Shown here: positions 25,908 through 35,632 of the stretch, in pieces
Position numbering within the stretch: the first letter of the stretch is position 1
Layout: the number at the start of each line of letters is the position of its first letter
From: Alteribacillus iranensis
GTDB lineage: Bacteria; Bacillota; Bacilli; Bacillales; Marinococcaceae
Assembly: GCF_900113025.1 (NCBI RefSeq)
Contig: NZ_FONT01000008.1
Span: 16,251-80,250 of the forward strand
Reading direction: 5' to 3'
Length of the DNA: 64,000 nt
The notes under the pieces: generated by a model
Told to the model about the DNA's origin: nothing
What the model saw: only the letters and a program-made list of their open reading frames with translations
Database searches by the model: none
Translations under genes and position numbers: made by a program

Positions 25908-28544
25908 TTATTCCTCCAACAACTCGACGTATCCGTCCGTTCCATGGACTCGTATTTTTTGGCCGTCCCGAATTTGTTTCGTCGCCTGTTCTACTCCTAC
26001 TACGGCTGGCAGTCCGTATTCACGGGCAATGACAGCACCGTGGGTCATGAGCCCGCCCACTTCTGTTACTAACCCTTTGACAGAAAGGAATAGCGGGGTC
26101 CAGCTTGGATCGGTTGAATTCGTAACCAATATATCTCCTTGTTTTATTTCCGCATCTCCTATCGTATGAACGACCCGGGCACGTCCTTCGACCACACCGG
26201 ACGACACCGGATTTCCAGGCAATGCCCCTTCTGGCAGGTCATCGTTTTGATACTGGCCAAAAAGGAGTTCTCCTTCTGATGTGATCAGCCTTGGGGGCGT
26301 CAATGTTTCGTAGAAAGCGTTTTTCTTTTTTCGTTCGGCAATTATTCGGTCATCCAGATCCTGAGATTGCACGACTGTTTCCAGCTCCTGAAACGTGAGA
26401 TAGTATATGTCATGCTTCTCCTGAATGATTCCTTGTTTGACAAGTTTGTCTGCTTCTCTCAGTAACGCTTGCTTATAAATAAAATAACGCGACACCCAGA
26501 AGTATTTTGGGTATTCCCGATAACCGATGAAATGACGTAAGCGACGGGTCATGTTTGAGAATTTTTTCGCTTTCCGTGCTCCTCCCGGTAACTTTTTTAA
26601 GCGATGGATCAGTTCTTCTTCTTTCTGCATAGCATTCCGGACGCCATTTTCCCATTGAAGGCCGCTTGCCCCATGCTCAAATCTATCAATATTACTCAGT
26701 ATGATGGGCAGGAGAGCCGTCGGCTGTTCGTGCCACCGTGTTCTCGTCAGATCGATTTCACCGGGACAGCGCATGCCATACTTGTCAAGGAATGAATGAA
26801 AGACTTTACTTACGATCTCCCCACCTTCCCGTAAGACAAGTCCTTCGAAGAATGTTTCATCGCTCGCGTGCCGTTCCAGGTATTCCCTTACGTCAGGATA
26901 GGGACGAACAGAGTCGGCGACATCGAGCAATGCCAGCCCCATCTCAGACGTCACATTGAATGGAACAGATTGGGAAAGGATATCTGCCACATTCTTCTCC
27001 CCCAGCCACTTCTTTATCTTGCGGTTGATCCAGCCCGCCGCGTACAAGCCGACCATAATCATTCCCATTCCCCGCGGGTCGTACAACCTTCTCTTGAAAG
27101 GTTCATGGTCCGCTTTGATTTCCGCGAAAACGTCACTCCCGTCCAACTTTTCAAATTGATCGGCAACCATGCAATTCGCTGCTTCGTTTTCTGTAATCAA
27201 TCGTTCGACTATCTCAGGACTGTTCGCTCGGTATATCTTGAAAGTGTGGTAGAGAAGAGCCCAAGAAGACAACCCATCTTGACTAAATGTGAAAGCTCGT
27301 TTCCCTTTTGGCAGAGAGCGAATAAATTTTTTCCGCTTCATCAGGCGACGCAGGGCATCCGTCATGAGCGGATCGTTTTTGCCCATCATGGAAAGCGCCA
27401 TCTTCCGGCCAAGAGGAGATGCTAAATCATGACTGATATCTAAATACAATCTTCCCCCCGCTTCTCGTATCGGAAAATTTCCCTAAATCATGCGAAGCAA
27501 TGACATGCCGAGCGGCCGGATCACATCGGTCATCATCTGCTGATGGCCAAAAGAGAAATAGACTCTATTTTCATCATCCTTTGCATCAGGAATGGGATAT
27601 AGCGTCGTAATAGGGCGGCTTTGGACCATGAAGAACGTATCGTCCACAAGACACCATTCGATATCCTGCGGGGAGCCGAAGGAAGCTTCTATTTTACGGC
27701 CCAACGATGCTAACTGTAATATTTGTCTGTCCGTCAATGTTTGCTTTTGCTGGAGGTGAGAGGCGATGGCTCGTTTCGCCGTACCACCTGTGTGGAGAGG
27801 ATCTACTGACCATTCTTTCGAAGCTATCTTCTTTTCTGTTATTCTACCTTCTCGTACTTTGTAATTATCTGCGGAGACAAGGCCGGAAACAAGCGCTTCC
27901 CCCAGACCAAAGCTTGCATCTATAGATACTACTTTCCGGTTGGATGAGACGGGATCAGCGGTAAACATGATACCGGAGACCTGCGGAAACACCATGCGCT
28001 GAACAATGACAGAAAGTTCAACCTTTCGGTGGTCAAAGCCATGTTTTATCCGGTACATGACCGCCCGCTCGGTAAAAAGGGAAGCCCAGCATTTGCTAAC
28101 GTGGCACAGGATGTTTTCATTCCCGGTGATGTTTAGAAAGCTGTCCTGCTGTCCGGCAAATGAAGCATGAGGAAGATCTTCGGCGGTTGCACTGGATCGA
28201 ACGGCATAATATTGTTCTATGCCCAGGTTGCATATCACGTCCATGAGCTCTTTTTCTATGTCAGCGGGGATTTCTATGTTTTCAATAAAGTTTCGGATTT
28301 TTTCGGTGAGTTCCTTAATAGTTTCGTGGTCCTCGATGTCTAATTGTGAGAGTTGATCCAAGTAAGAACGAAATGCAGGACGATTCATCACCGTTCGCTC
28401 ATAGGCTTCTGTTGTGACACAACATCCATCCGGCACGTGAACCTCTTCGATTTGGGAGAGTTTTCCCAAATTCAATCCTTTCCCTCCTACTTCCTGCAGA
28501 TTCGATTGATCTATTTCCTGAAATGACAGGACATAAGCAGTCAT
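25908..28544 (-). pseudogene. Rifampicin phosphotransferase/PEP synthase-like gene interrupted by one in-frame TAG
   Basis: Read through, this is one 878-codon frame with a single amber codon at 27485..27483 (codon 354). The first part (28544..27483) is the PPDK_N ATP-grasp domain, beginning VGGKGLNLGKL. The second part holds the middle substrate-binding region and the C-terminal swivelling PEP-utiliser domain, with the phosphorylatable histidine in LMTHGAVIAREYG (codon 835). The THGA motif resembles rifampicin phosphotransferases more than metabolic PpsA (TSHAA). Family length is about 865-890, so nothing else is missing. The sequence on both sides of the TAG (MSLLRMI, GNFPIREAGGRLYLDI) stays in frame and looks conserved. 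A recent TGG or CAG to TAG change, or a sequencing error, is likely. The ribosome site is AGGAGG before ATG 28544. Confidence 0.88.
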
Positions 28545-28638
28545 TCCATTCCTCCTCCCTTGTCTCTTGTCACCGCTATAACAGCCGAGTCTCGTATTAT
28601 TCTTATGAGAAGAGTATGTGATTTTTTCTCGAGAGGGC

Positions 28639-28659
28639 TGCTTCCACCGTTTCCAAGCA
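28639..28659. promoter_or_regulatory. Imperfect palindrome upstream of the rph-like gene
   Basis: TGCTT (28639..28643) and AAGCA (28655..28659) are inverted around an 11-base centre, about 95 bases before the rph-like start. Some rifampicin-inactivation genes carry a palindromic rifampicin-associated element in this place. The resemblance is suggestive only. Confidence 0.25.
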
Positions 28660-28660
28660 C

Positions 28661-29335
28661 CTATGATTTGTGGAAATAAGATATCACCGTTTTTATAAAG
28701 TCTTCTTGAGGATACCTACGGGCGCTTTTCTGGTTATACCACCTCTGTATTGTTCTTACTAACCAAAATGGCACCGGTTTTCCATCAATGACATGATAGC
28801 ATTGGTCGTAGCCTTGTTTTAAATGCTCCCAGCGAAAATCATTACACGGCCGGATGTATGCTGAGACATCTAATAATTTGGCTCTTCCTTTTTGAAGGAT
28901 AATATTTTTCAGGTGAATATCACGTGGGTGCAGCCCTTTCGTATGAATAAATTCTCTAGCGTCTTCCACGTCTTTTATCACTTGTTTTGGTATGTGAATC
29001 CCTTGCAACACGCAGTCTAAGAGAGTCTTCCCTTCCTCAAAGCTTAATACAAGTGTATCTTCGTAAGCGGCAAAGCAGGTGGAAAAATAAAAGGATTGTC
29101 CTAATGTCTGATAGACGCTCGCTTCTACATCTACTTTCGCTATGTTTTCTTTCGCATATTTCTTAAACGCAAACGAAGGGGCAAGCGCCGACTGAAATAC
29201 AGCTGCATCTGTCCCTATCCCAATACACGTTACTTGAGGCGCACTGCCATGGATGGATACAGGATCATTATTCGGATGTGATGTTACGGTGATGGTGGAC
29301 AGTGAATCTATTACTTTGTCCCAGTCTGATGTCAT
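28661..29335 (-). CDS. Atypical serine/threonine protein kinase-like protein (YrzF-like)
   Basis: Protein of 224 residues with a minimal kinase fold. The catalytic loop reads HPRDIHLKN (HRD-like with Asp and the metal-binding Asn), and the metal Asp is in LLDVS (DFG-like). A lysine in FAFKKY could be the ATP lysine. Bacillus YrzF/YbdM-type kinases have this size. ATG 29335 follows AAGGGAG by seven bases and is preferred over an ATG 11 codons upstream. The substrate is unknown. Confidence 0.75.
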   Translation of the reverse strand: MTSDWDKVIDSLSTITVTSHPNNDPVSIHGSAPQVTCIGIGTDAAVFQSALAPSFAFKKYAKENIAKVDVEASVYQTLGQSFYFSTCFAAYEDTLVLSFEEGKTLLDCVLQGIHIPKQVIKDVEDAREFIHTKGLHPRDIHLKNIILQKGRAKLLDVSAYIRPCNDFRWEHLKQGYDQCYHVIDGKPVPFWLVRTIQRWYNQKSARRYPQEDFIKTVISYFHKS

Positions 29336-29455
29336 ATGATGTCTCCCTTGACTCTCGTATTCTCCCATGATGTTTGCGGATTCTATCCTTTTTAATGTAA
29401 CATATCTATTTAACTATTTAACAAATGCATACTTTTCCAACCTGTTCTTTTTATG

Positions 29456-29486
29456 AAAAATGCTCCCCCATCTTGAGGGAGGAGCA
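29456..29486 (-). terminator. Terminator after the gamma-glutamyltransferase gene
   Basis: Minus strand TGCTCCTCCCTC pairs with GATGGGGGAGCA (29486..29461), followed by TTTTT. It ends the upstream transcript before the kinase gene. Confidence 0.75.
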
Positions 29487-29556
29487 GTGCTAGGTATATA
29501 TCTATCATTATAATCCCCACAGACTTCCTTTCATAGATGACGCTGCAAAAATTCTG

Positions 29557-31155
29557 TTAATACCCAATCGCGCAGCCGTCTTTTCGTGGGTCAGATCCTC
29601 CTTGCAGCATCCCGGTAGAAGGGTTGAGAAGAATGCCTTGGAAGCCGCCGAACACATCGCGATCGACAAAGAGTGTATGGCCTTTGTCAAGCAGTCCCAT
29701 ATAAGCGGCGCTTGAAATCCCGGACTCTACCGCTAATCCACTCTCGAAATGGCGAAACCGAGGAGCTTCTCCGGCTTCTTGGATATTCATGCCATACTCG
29801 ATATGATTCAAGAGCACTTGGACTTGTCCTTGTGGCTGCATGTCTCCTCCCATGACGCCGTACGACATATACGGTTTGTCATCCTTTAAGACAAGTGCCG
29901 GGATGATCGTATGAAGCGTTCGTTTTCCTGGTTCTAATGTATTTAAATGACCTTTTTCAAGTGAAAAGCCTTTGCCCCGATTCTGAAGAAGAACCCCCGT
30001 GTCTCCTGCGGCAATACCTGAACCGAATGGCGTGAATAAGCTATTAATGAACGAAATGACATTTCGGTCCTTATCTGCCACGGTAAGGTACACCGTATCG
30101 CTGACAAGCTCCAGGCCAGGTCCGACATTCTCCCTTGCCGTCGTCCCGTCGATTTCCTGACTCCGTTCATACGCATACTCTTTGGAGAGAAGCTGTTCGA
30201 CAGGGGCGGAACTAAAATGCGGATCAGATATAAAGTGATCTTTGTCGGCATAAGCTAGCTTTTTCGCTTCCGTGATTAAGTGAATATAATCAGCCGAGTT
30301 ATGGTCCATGTTACTAAAATTAAAGTTTTCTAGAATATTAAGCAGTTCTAGCGTCGTGAGTCCTTGCCCGTTCGGAGGAATTTGATACATCTCATACCCT
30401 TTATAGGTCGTAGAAATGGGATATACCCATGTGGACGTATGATGAAAAAAGTCTTCTTCCCGCAGAAGACCGCCTTCTTTTTCTACATAAGCCGCAATCT
30501 CTTTGGCAATATCCCCTTTATAGAAAGCGTCTCTTCCCCCAGCGGCAATTTTTTGTAAGGTGCGTGCCAGCTTCGGGTTTTTAAATATTTCTCCTTCTCT
30601 CGGAGCTTTTCCTTCTATTAAATAGGTGTCCCTTGCTTCTTTTGTTTCTTGAAGCAAAGATGTTCCCCGGTTCCATTGGGAAGCAATAATTTCAGAGACG
30701 GGAAAGCCACGTTCCGCATAGTCAATTGCGGGCTGCAGCACTTCTTCGAAACTCATCGTGCCATGCTTTTCTAACACTTCCGCCCAACCGTCCACTGCTC
30801 CTGGCGTTGTAAGCGATAAGATTCCGGTTTCCGGCACATGAGAATAGCCGCGGGAAACATATTCTTCCCGCGTAGCTTTCCGTGGTGAACGGCCGCTTCC
30901 ATTTAAAGCTTCCACTTTTTTATTTTTTTGGTTATAAATAAGAGCAAACATGTCGCCACCTATCCCTGTTTGCATTGGTTCTACGACTGCCAAGACAGCC
31001 GCGGTGGCAACAGCGGCATCAAATGCATTGCCTCCTTGTCGTAACATCTGAAGTCCTGCGGCAGAAGCAAGCGGCTGACTGCTTGCCACCATGCCATTCG
31101 GCGCATGAACAACAGAACGTGTAGATGATGGATTTCCTGCTGGACGATCTGCCAT
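29557..31155 (-). CDS. Gamma-glutamyltransferase family protein (YwrD-like)
   Basis: Ntn-hydrolase of 532 residues. Family landmarks are the N-terminal NAFDAAVATAAVLAVVEP and GIGGDMFALIYN, the autoprocessing threonine in SDTVYLTVAD, and FTPFGSGI. In place of the TTH of classical enzymes it has TVY, as in Bacillus YwrD. No signal peptide is visible, so it is probably cytoplasmic. It may cleave gamma-glutamyl compounds such as glutathione analogues or a specific amide. ATG 31155 has an AGGCAGG ribosome site. Confidence 0.9.
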   Translation of the reverse strand: MADRPAGNPSSTRSVVHAPNGMVASSQPLASAAGLQMLRQGGNAFDAAVATAAVLAVVEPMQTGIGGDMFALIYNQKNKKVEALNGSGRSPRKATREEYVSRGYSHVPETGILSLTTPGAVDGWAEVLEKHGTMSFEEVLQPAIDYAERGFPVSEIIASQWNRGTSLLQETKEARDTYLIEGKAPREGEIFKNPKLARTLQKIAAGGRDAFYKGDIAKEIAAYVEKEGGLLREEDFFHHTSTWVYPISTTYKGYEMYQIPPNGQGLTTLELLNILENFNFSNMDHNSADYIHLITEAKKLAYADKDHFISDPHFSSAPVEQLLSKEYAYERSQEIDGTTARENVGPGLELVSDTVYLTVADKDRNVISFINSLFTPFGSGIAAGDTGVLLQNRGKGFSLEKGHLNTLEPGKRTLHTIIPALVLKDDKPYMSYGVMGGDMQPQGQVQVLLNHIEYGMNIQEAGEAPRFRHFESGLAVESGISSAAYMGLLDKGHTLFVDRDVFGGFQGILLNPSTGMLQGGSDPRKDGCAIGY

Positions 31156-31324
31156 AACGTTTACCTGCCTTTCTCTTTTTGCAAAAAATAGGAATATTAT
31201 TATGTATTTATTACTTCTACTCTATCGTGTTCGGCCATTCACCGCACCTGACGTATGAAAGAGAAATCATAGAAAGGAATGCGTCTTCTTTATCATTTTT
31301 CAGTAGCCTCCGAGTCTTTGACAT

Positions 31325-31364
31325 AAAAAGCCTCATTCTCCTTATCCTTGATGAGAAATGAGGC
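31325..31364 (-). terminator. Terminator after the small lipoprotein gene
   Basis: Minus strand GCCTCATTTCTC pairs with GAGAATGAGGC (31364..31330), followed by TTTTT. It lies 10 bases after the stop of the small lipoprotein. Confidence 0.8.
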
Positions 31365-31374
31365 GGTTGTTCGT

Positions 31375-31518
31375 TTAGGTGTGTTCAACTGATTCTGATT
31401 CTATCTCCAACGCGGGATTATCTTCTGGATACGTTTCCTTCTCCCCTTCACTGCAGGCAGCTAAAAGAATAATAGAAAAAAGGAGAAGAATCCCGGTGCG
31501 ATTATATGTAGTTATCAT
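31375..31518 (-). CDS. Small lipoprotein, 47 residues
   Basis: Short gene with ATG at 31518 behind GGAGGGG. The product has an N-terminal basic stretch, a hydrophobic segment and the lipobox LLAAC with cysteine at residue 22. Only 25 acidic residues follow (SEGEKETYPEDNPALEIESE). The ribosome site, lipobox and terminator directly after the stop support a real gene. No function is recognised; it would sit on the outer face of the membrane. Confidence 0.7.
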   Translation of the reverse strand: MITTYNRTGILLLFSIILLAACSEGEKETYPEDNPALEIESESVEHT

Positions 31519-31670
31519 GTTCCCCTCCTATTCATTTCATTATAATCAATGAAATACAGACAGAGGTATTATACACATGTTTCTTTTTAGTTTTATAGAG
31601 CCTGCTGTAATGGGAGGGAAGTACGCGTGACAAAAAAACTCCTACTTTTTTCCGATGAGAAAAGCGCAAG

Positions 31671-31797
31671 GCGCTTGCTTATCGGCGACTAGCGCTGGAA
31701 ACACGTCCGAGGCGGTCTTTCCGCCGAAGGGCGGGTTGAAGCGATCTCGAGCCGATAGCGCCTGAAGCTAGACAATAGAAAAGCGCTAGGCTCCCGT
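31671..31797. repeat. Dispersed repeat, long copy
   Basis: GC-richer non-coding element between the small lipoprotein and MFS genes, containing inverted pieces such as GCGCAAGGCGC and GGCGGTCTTTCCGCC. Bases 31733..31773 match 58717..58757 at 34 of 41 positions, so two diverged copies exist in the window. A 21-codon open stretch at 31627 (GTG behind GGGAGG) runs into it and may be a clipped gene. Similar short repeats are known between genes of Bacillaceae. Confidence 0.6.
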
Positions 31798-31838
31798 CTT
31801 ACCTAAATTACTTTTATATGGAGGCGGCGAACCCTTGC

Positions 31839-33035
31839 TTATTCATTCACAATAGCTTTGTTTTCCACCTTTTTCTCGGACGACAGAGTAAAGGCTAAAT
31901 AAAAACCAAGCGCCATACTTATAGTTAAGGAAAGGAATGCGCTTTTAAATCCGCTAAAGTCTATCATGAAGCCTGACAGCATCGGTCCTATCAACTGGCC
32001 AGTCGCATAATAGAACGTAACGTAACTAAATGCGATGGGTGTATCTTGAGAGGGGACTTGTTCCGTACTTAACGCTTGGATGAGCGTCAATATTCCTACT
32101 GCCACTGCTCCTTGAATGACCAAACTGATGGCAAATCCAAGTGTATTGGAAAACATCACGGGAATAACGAGAGAAACGGCATTGAGTCCCATCGAGTAAA
32201 TTAACGCGTTTTTTCTCCCTACCCGATCAGAAATCGCACCCCAGATAGGGGAGCTAAAAATATATAAAATCCCGCTTATCGAAATCAACTGACCTGCAAG
32301 CTGTTCATTCAGCCCCGAATCCAACATAAAACTATTGATAAACGTAGAATGTACGATCATTGTCAATCCACTAATTCCATAGATAATCCCTACGATGATC
32401 ACGTTTCGATTTTTATATATGGTCATCGGAGGCGAAGAAGGTGGTTGCATTTCCTTCTTTTTTGCAGGGGGATTTTTTATGTAGAACACAGTTAACACCG
32501 TAACAAGGGCACTCATGAGACAAAAGATAAGCCAAGTCAACCGCCATGCGGTTTCTGGGTACATCTCTGCAAGAAAGGGTACGAGCATACCGACAAATAG
32601 CAGTCCAATTCCACCGCTGCTATTAACACACCCAATAACAAACCCCCTCTTATCGGGAAACCATTCAATCATGAGGGAAATCAATGGAGTGAATACAAAC
32701 GCCGTCCCCACTCCTAACAAGAACATGAAAACAGCACTGTACCAAAACGTTCCTGCGAAAGACAAGTTTAAGAATCCGATACTTATGAGCAACATGCCGA
32801 AGAGGATTGTTTTTTTGAAGCCCCATTTTGTGGACAAATATCCTGCCATCATAATTGTAACTAAATAGCCGAGAGAAGTGATCGTACCAAGAGCTCCTGC
32901 TGATTGGTAAGAAATAGACAATCCTTCTTTCATAAACGGAAGAATCATCCCATACGACAGTCTTGCAAATGCAATTGCTATGAGGACGATGAGGATACCC
33001 ATGATGATATAGATGTTTTTTCCTTTTTCTTGCAC
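31839..33035 (-). CDS. MFS transporter, YbfB-like
   Basis: Twelve-segment major facilitator carrier of 398 residues. GTG 33035 is chosen because AGAGGAG precedes it by nine bases; the longer TTG reading at 33071 has no ribosome site. Typical features are FARLSYGMILPF in segment 1 and GWRLTW-like text near the middle (TAWRLTWLIF). It lies downstream of the MocR regulator on the same strand, with a shared promoter motif, and is probably its target. Substrate unknown; amine or amino-acid related export is typical for MocR-linked carriers. Confidence 0.86.
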   Translation of the reverse strand: MQEKGKNIYIIMGILIVLIAIAFARLSYGMILPFMKEGLSISYQSAGALGTITSLGYLVTIMMAGYLSTKWGFKKTILFGMLLISIGFLNLSFAGTFWYSAVFMFLLGVGTAFVFTPLISLMIEWFPDKRGFVIGCVNSSGGIGLLFVGMLVPFLAEMYPETAWRLTWLIFCLMSALVTVLTVFYIKNPPAKKKEMQPPSSPPMTIYKNRNVIIVGIIYGISGLTMIVHSTFINSFMLDSGLNEQLAGQLISISGILYIFSSPIWGAISDRVGRKNALIYSMGLNAVSLVIPVMFSNTLGFAISLVIQGAVAVGILTLIQALSTEQVPSQDTPIAFSYVTFYYATGQLIGPMLSGFMIDFSGFKSAFLSLTISMALGFYLAFTLSSEKKVENKAIVNE

Positions 33036-33105
33036 GTCTTCACTCTCCTCTAGATCACCGAAAAATGACAAATGTATGAAAGCTTCTATTATTATTAAAT
33101 CATAT

Positions 33106-33115
33106 ACTGGTATAA
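33106..33115. promoter_or_regulatory. Candidate MocR operator before the MFS gene
   Basis: ACTGGTATAA occurs here on the plus strand, and the identical 10-mer occurs on the minus strand in front of the MocR gene (34635..34626). Sharing by the two promoters suggests one regulator, most simply MocR itself. Confidence 0.45.
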
Positions 33116-33161
33116 ACGAAAGACTCAGTTTTTTATATGTAATGGGGACCAGAAGAAAGAG

Positions 33162-34565
33162 TTATCGTAGCCATGCTTTCTTTAAGGTCAAAATGCCTTT
33201 CTCTATCTCTTCTTCGGATAAGCTTCCGAAACCTAACAGCACTTTTGATTCGTGCTGGCCGATATCATCATCATAATGAACGGACAGCGGATAGACTTTG
33301 ATGCCCTGCTCTCTTGCTCTGTCCACTAATTCTTTTTCACTCCACGTAAGATGGACGTCTAAAACGATATGAAGCCCTGCTTTTTCACCGACCACGGTGA
33401 CATGATCTCCTAAATATTGTTTTATCGCTTGAATCAGTGTACGGTGCTTTTTACGGTAGAGCGTTCTCATTTTGTTCACATGTCGCTGCCAGTGCCCCTC
33501 CCGCATGAACTGAAAAAGGGTATCCTGATGCAGGCGAGATACTGTTTGTTGATAGATGGTGAAATGGTCTACATATTTTTGTAATAACTGTGGGGGCAAC
33601 ACCATATAACTGATTCGGATCGAAGGAATTAATGCTTTCGAAAAGGTACCCAAATAAATAACTCTTCCGTGATCATCTAATCCTTGTAAAGACGGAATGG
33701 GTTTCCCTTGGTATCGATATTCACTATCGTAGTCATCTTCAATAATATATCCTTCTTCTTCTTGCGCCCACTTTAATAGTTCCATTCTGCGATTGATAGG
33801 CATGACCATACCTAATGGGAATTGGTGCGAAGGAGTGACATACACAACACTCGCCTGACTAGCTTGTAATTGCATGACATCGATTCCCTCTTTATCTAAA
33901 CGGATGGGCCTCGTTTTAACACCTTGGTCTCGAAACACGGCTTTTGTCCGTAAGAAACCGGGATTCTCGAAAGCATATGTTTTGTCTTTTCCGATAAGCA
34001 TGCACAGTAGCGAGATGATATATTGTGTTCCAGCTCCAATGATGACTTGGTCCGCTTTGCATTTCACACCTCTTGATTCAAAAAGATAATGAACGATAGC
34101 TTCTCGTAATGAACGTTCTCCTTGAGGATCCCCGTAATAAAACAATGCTGCTTCGCTCTCCTGGAGCGATTGAACCGATAACTTTTTCCATGTGGAATAA
34201 GGGAAATGGGCAAGATCCACATGCCCGGAATAAAAATCGATCTCAGCCTCTGTTTCTTTTTCCTTCACAGGCACTGTGATTGGCAGGTCACGTATGGGAT
34301 GGGACAACAGTTCATCTTTAAAAGAAGTAACGAACAGACCGCTGCGTGGCTTACTTTCAACATAGCCTTCTGCTTTTAACTGATCATAAGCCGCTTGAAC
34401 GGTATTGATACTTAATGAAAGATGCGACGACAGCTTTCGTTTTGATGGTAATTTCTCATATGGCTTAATGTTTCCAGATAAAATCTCTTGTTTCATATAG
34501 TTTGTTAATTGCATATATAACGGTTCGTGGCTGTCGTTGTCTAAAATGGGTGTGATTTCAATCAA
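33162..34565 (-). CDS. MocR-type regulator (GntR winged helix plus aminotransferase fold)
   Basis: Chimeric regulator of 467 residues. Residues about 15-80 are a GntR winged helix (LPSKRKLSSHLSLSINTVQA). Residues about 110-460 are a class I aminotransferase fold binding PLP, with the Schiff-base lysine in YLGTFSKAL. Such proteins (GabR, PdxR, TauR) sense PLP plus an amino compound and regulate a neighbouring gene. The ATG at 34565 has no strong ribosome site; GGGAGG lies about 12 bases upstream. Confidence 0.93.
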   Translation of the reverse strand: MIEITPILDNDSHEPLYMQLTNYMKQEILSGNIKPYEKLPSKRKLSSHLSLSINTVQAAYDQLKAEGYVESKPRSGLFVTSFKDELLSHPIRDLPITVPVKEKETEAEIDFYSGHVDLAHFPYSTWKKLSVQSLQESEAALFYYGDPQGERSLREAIVHYLFESRGVKCKADQVIIGAGTQYIISLLCMLIGKDKTYAFENPGFLRTKAVFRDQGVKTRPIRLDKEGIDVMQLQASQASVVYVTPSHQFPLGMVMPINRRMELLKWAQEEEGYIIEDDYDSEYRYQGKPIPSLQGLDDHGRVIYLGTFSKALIPSIRISYMVLPPQLLQKYVDHFTIYQQTVSRLHQDTLFQFMREGHWQRHVNKMRTLYRKKHRTLIQAIKQYLGDHVTVVGEKAGLHIVLDVHLTWSEKELVDRAREQGIKVYPLSVHYDDDIGQHESKVLLGFGSLSEEEIEKGILTLKKAWLR

Positions 34566-34585
34566 TACTAAAATTCCTCCCTTAC

Positions 34586-34637
34586 AAACTGGTTCTTTGA
34601 AATTAAGTAAATCTGACTCTTTTAATTATACCAGTTT
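34586..34637. promoter_or_regulatory. MocR gene promoter with inverted AAACTGGT motifs
   Basis: AAACTGGT (34586..34593) and ACCAGTTT (34630..34637) face each other 36 bases apart. The second copy runs straight into a minus-strand TATAAT -10 box (34628..34623). This layout fits autoregulation by MocR. Confidence 0.45.
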
Positions 34638-34685
34638 TGATGAAATGATGGATAAAGGAAGAGACGTTGACATGTCTAAGGACAT

Positions 34686-34723
34686 ACAAAAGAGCGTCTT
34701 ATTAGATAAGTACGCCCTTTTGT
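34686..34723. terminator. Bidirectional terminator after catE
   Basis: ACAAAAGAGCGT (34686..34697) pairs over 12 bases, with one G-U, with ACGCCCTTTTGT (34712..34723). U-runs are embedded at both ends. It terminates the catE-wrbA-catD transcript. Confidence 0.7.
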
Positions 34724-34735
34724 GTAGGTATATAT

Positions 34736-35590
34736 TTATTTATATTCTAGCTGGATACGGTTTCCTGATGGATCCGTTGTAACTACTTTTTCGTTTTCTT
34801 CTGTGACCCTTGCCCCGATCTTTTCTAAACGGGAAACAACTTGGTCTTTCACGGTTTCGTCCGGTAAATCGATCGTAAATGAATCCAACCCTGCGCTATT
34901 CTTTGGCGGAGAAGGAACCCCGACACCCGCCCATGTATTTAAAGCGATATGGTGATGGTATTTACCAGAAGAAATAAACAGAGCCTGATCACCAAACCGG
35001 TTAACGATGTCATAGCCTAGTCCTTTAACATAAAATTCCTCTGCTTCGTCTAAACGAGAAACATGTAAATGAATATGTCCCATCAAAGTCCCGTCAGGCA
35101 AGCCATTCCACGTTTCTTCTGGATTCCCGGCTTGAAGCAAGTCCTTAAAATCTAGCGGATCCACAGTCATCATCACTTCTTCGTTTTTCCAACTCCATGT
35201 CTTCGGATCCCGATCCACATAAATTTCAATTCCATTTCCGTCCGGATCATTTAAATATAGCGCTTCGCTAACTAAATGATCGGATGATCCTATGCGAATC
35301 CCTTTGTCAATAAGGTGAAAGACGATATTTGCTAAGTCAGAACGCCGCGGAACAAGAATGGCAAAGTGATATAATCCAGTTGCCCGTCTTTCTTTTGGTA
35401 ATGGGTTTTCCGGCTGTACAAGCGTTAAAATGTTGTTCTCTCCGTCTGTCGTTAATTTCGCTGTGGTTGTCGTTTCTTCTAACACTTGAAAGCCAATGAC
35501 TTCCCGGTAATAACGAAGCGAGCGTTCTAAATGTTGAACTTTAATCGTTACGTTCTTCACGTACTTATTCGGTTTATGATGAAAGGACAT
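34736..35590 (-). CDS. catE: Catechol-2,3-dioxygenase, CatE type
   Basis: Two-domain VOC extradiol dioxygenase of 284 residues, the length of Bacillus subtilis CatE. Metal-site strands are visible in GHIHLHVSRLDEAEEFY and HHIALNTWAG, with a C-terminal glutamate in RIQLEYK. It cleaves catechol and helps remove quinone precursors. It is the last gene of a catD-wrbA-catE unit under an HxlR-type regulator, a layout known from thiol-reactive electrophile resistance in Bacillus. It is unrelated in control to the extradiol enzyme near 21 kb. Confidence 0.9.
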   Translation of the reverse strand: MSFHHKPNKYVKNVTIKVQHLERSLRYYREVIGFQVLEETTTTAKLTTDGENNILTLVQPENPLPKERRATGLYHFAILVPRRSDLANIVFHLIDKGIRIGSSDHLVSEALYLNDPDGNGIEIYVDRDPKTWSWKNEEVMMTVDPLDFKDLLQAGNPEETWNGLPDGTLMGHIHLHVSRLDEAEEFYVKGLGYDIVNRFGDQALFISSGKYHHHIALNTWAGVGVPSPPKNSAGLDSFTIDLPDETVKDQVVSRLEKIGARVTEENEKVVTTDPSGNRIQLEYK

Positions 35591-35632
35591 TACACACTCC
35601 TCCTGTGCTGCCGGTCTTCTCTTAACAATGTA

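Noticed and set aside
26868..27425. Plus-strand frame of 185 codons
   Set aside because: Antisense to the rph-like frame; no domain and no ribosome site. Its length follows from the codon bias of the real gene.
25908..28544. Frameshift as explanation for the split rph-like gene
   Set aside because: The two halves are in the same frame with 33 bases between the stop and the next possible start, so a single nonsense codon is sufficient.
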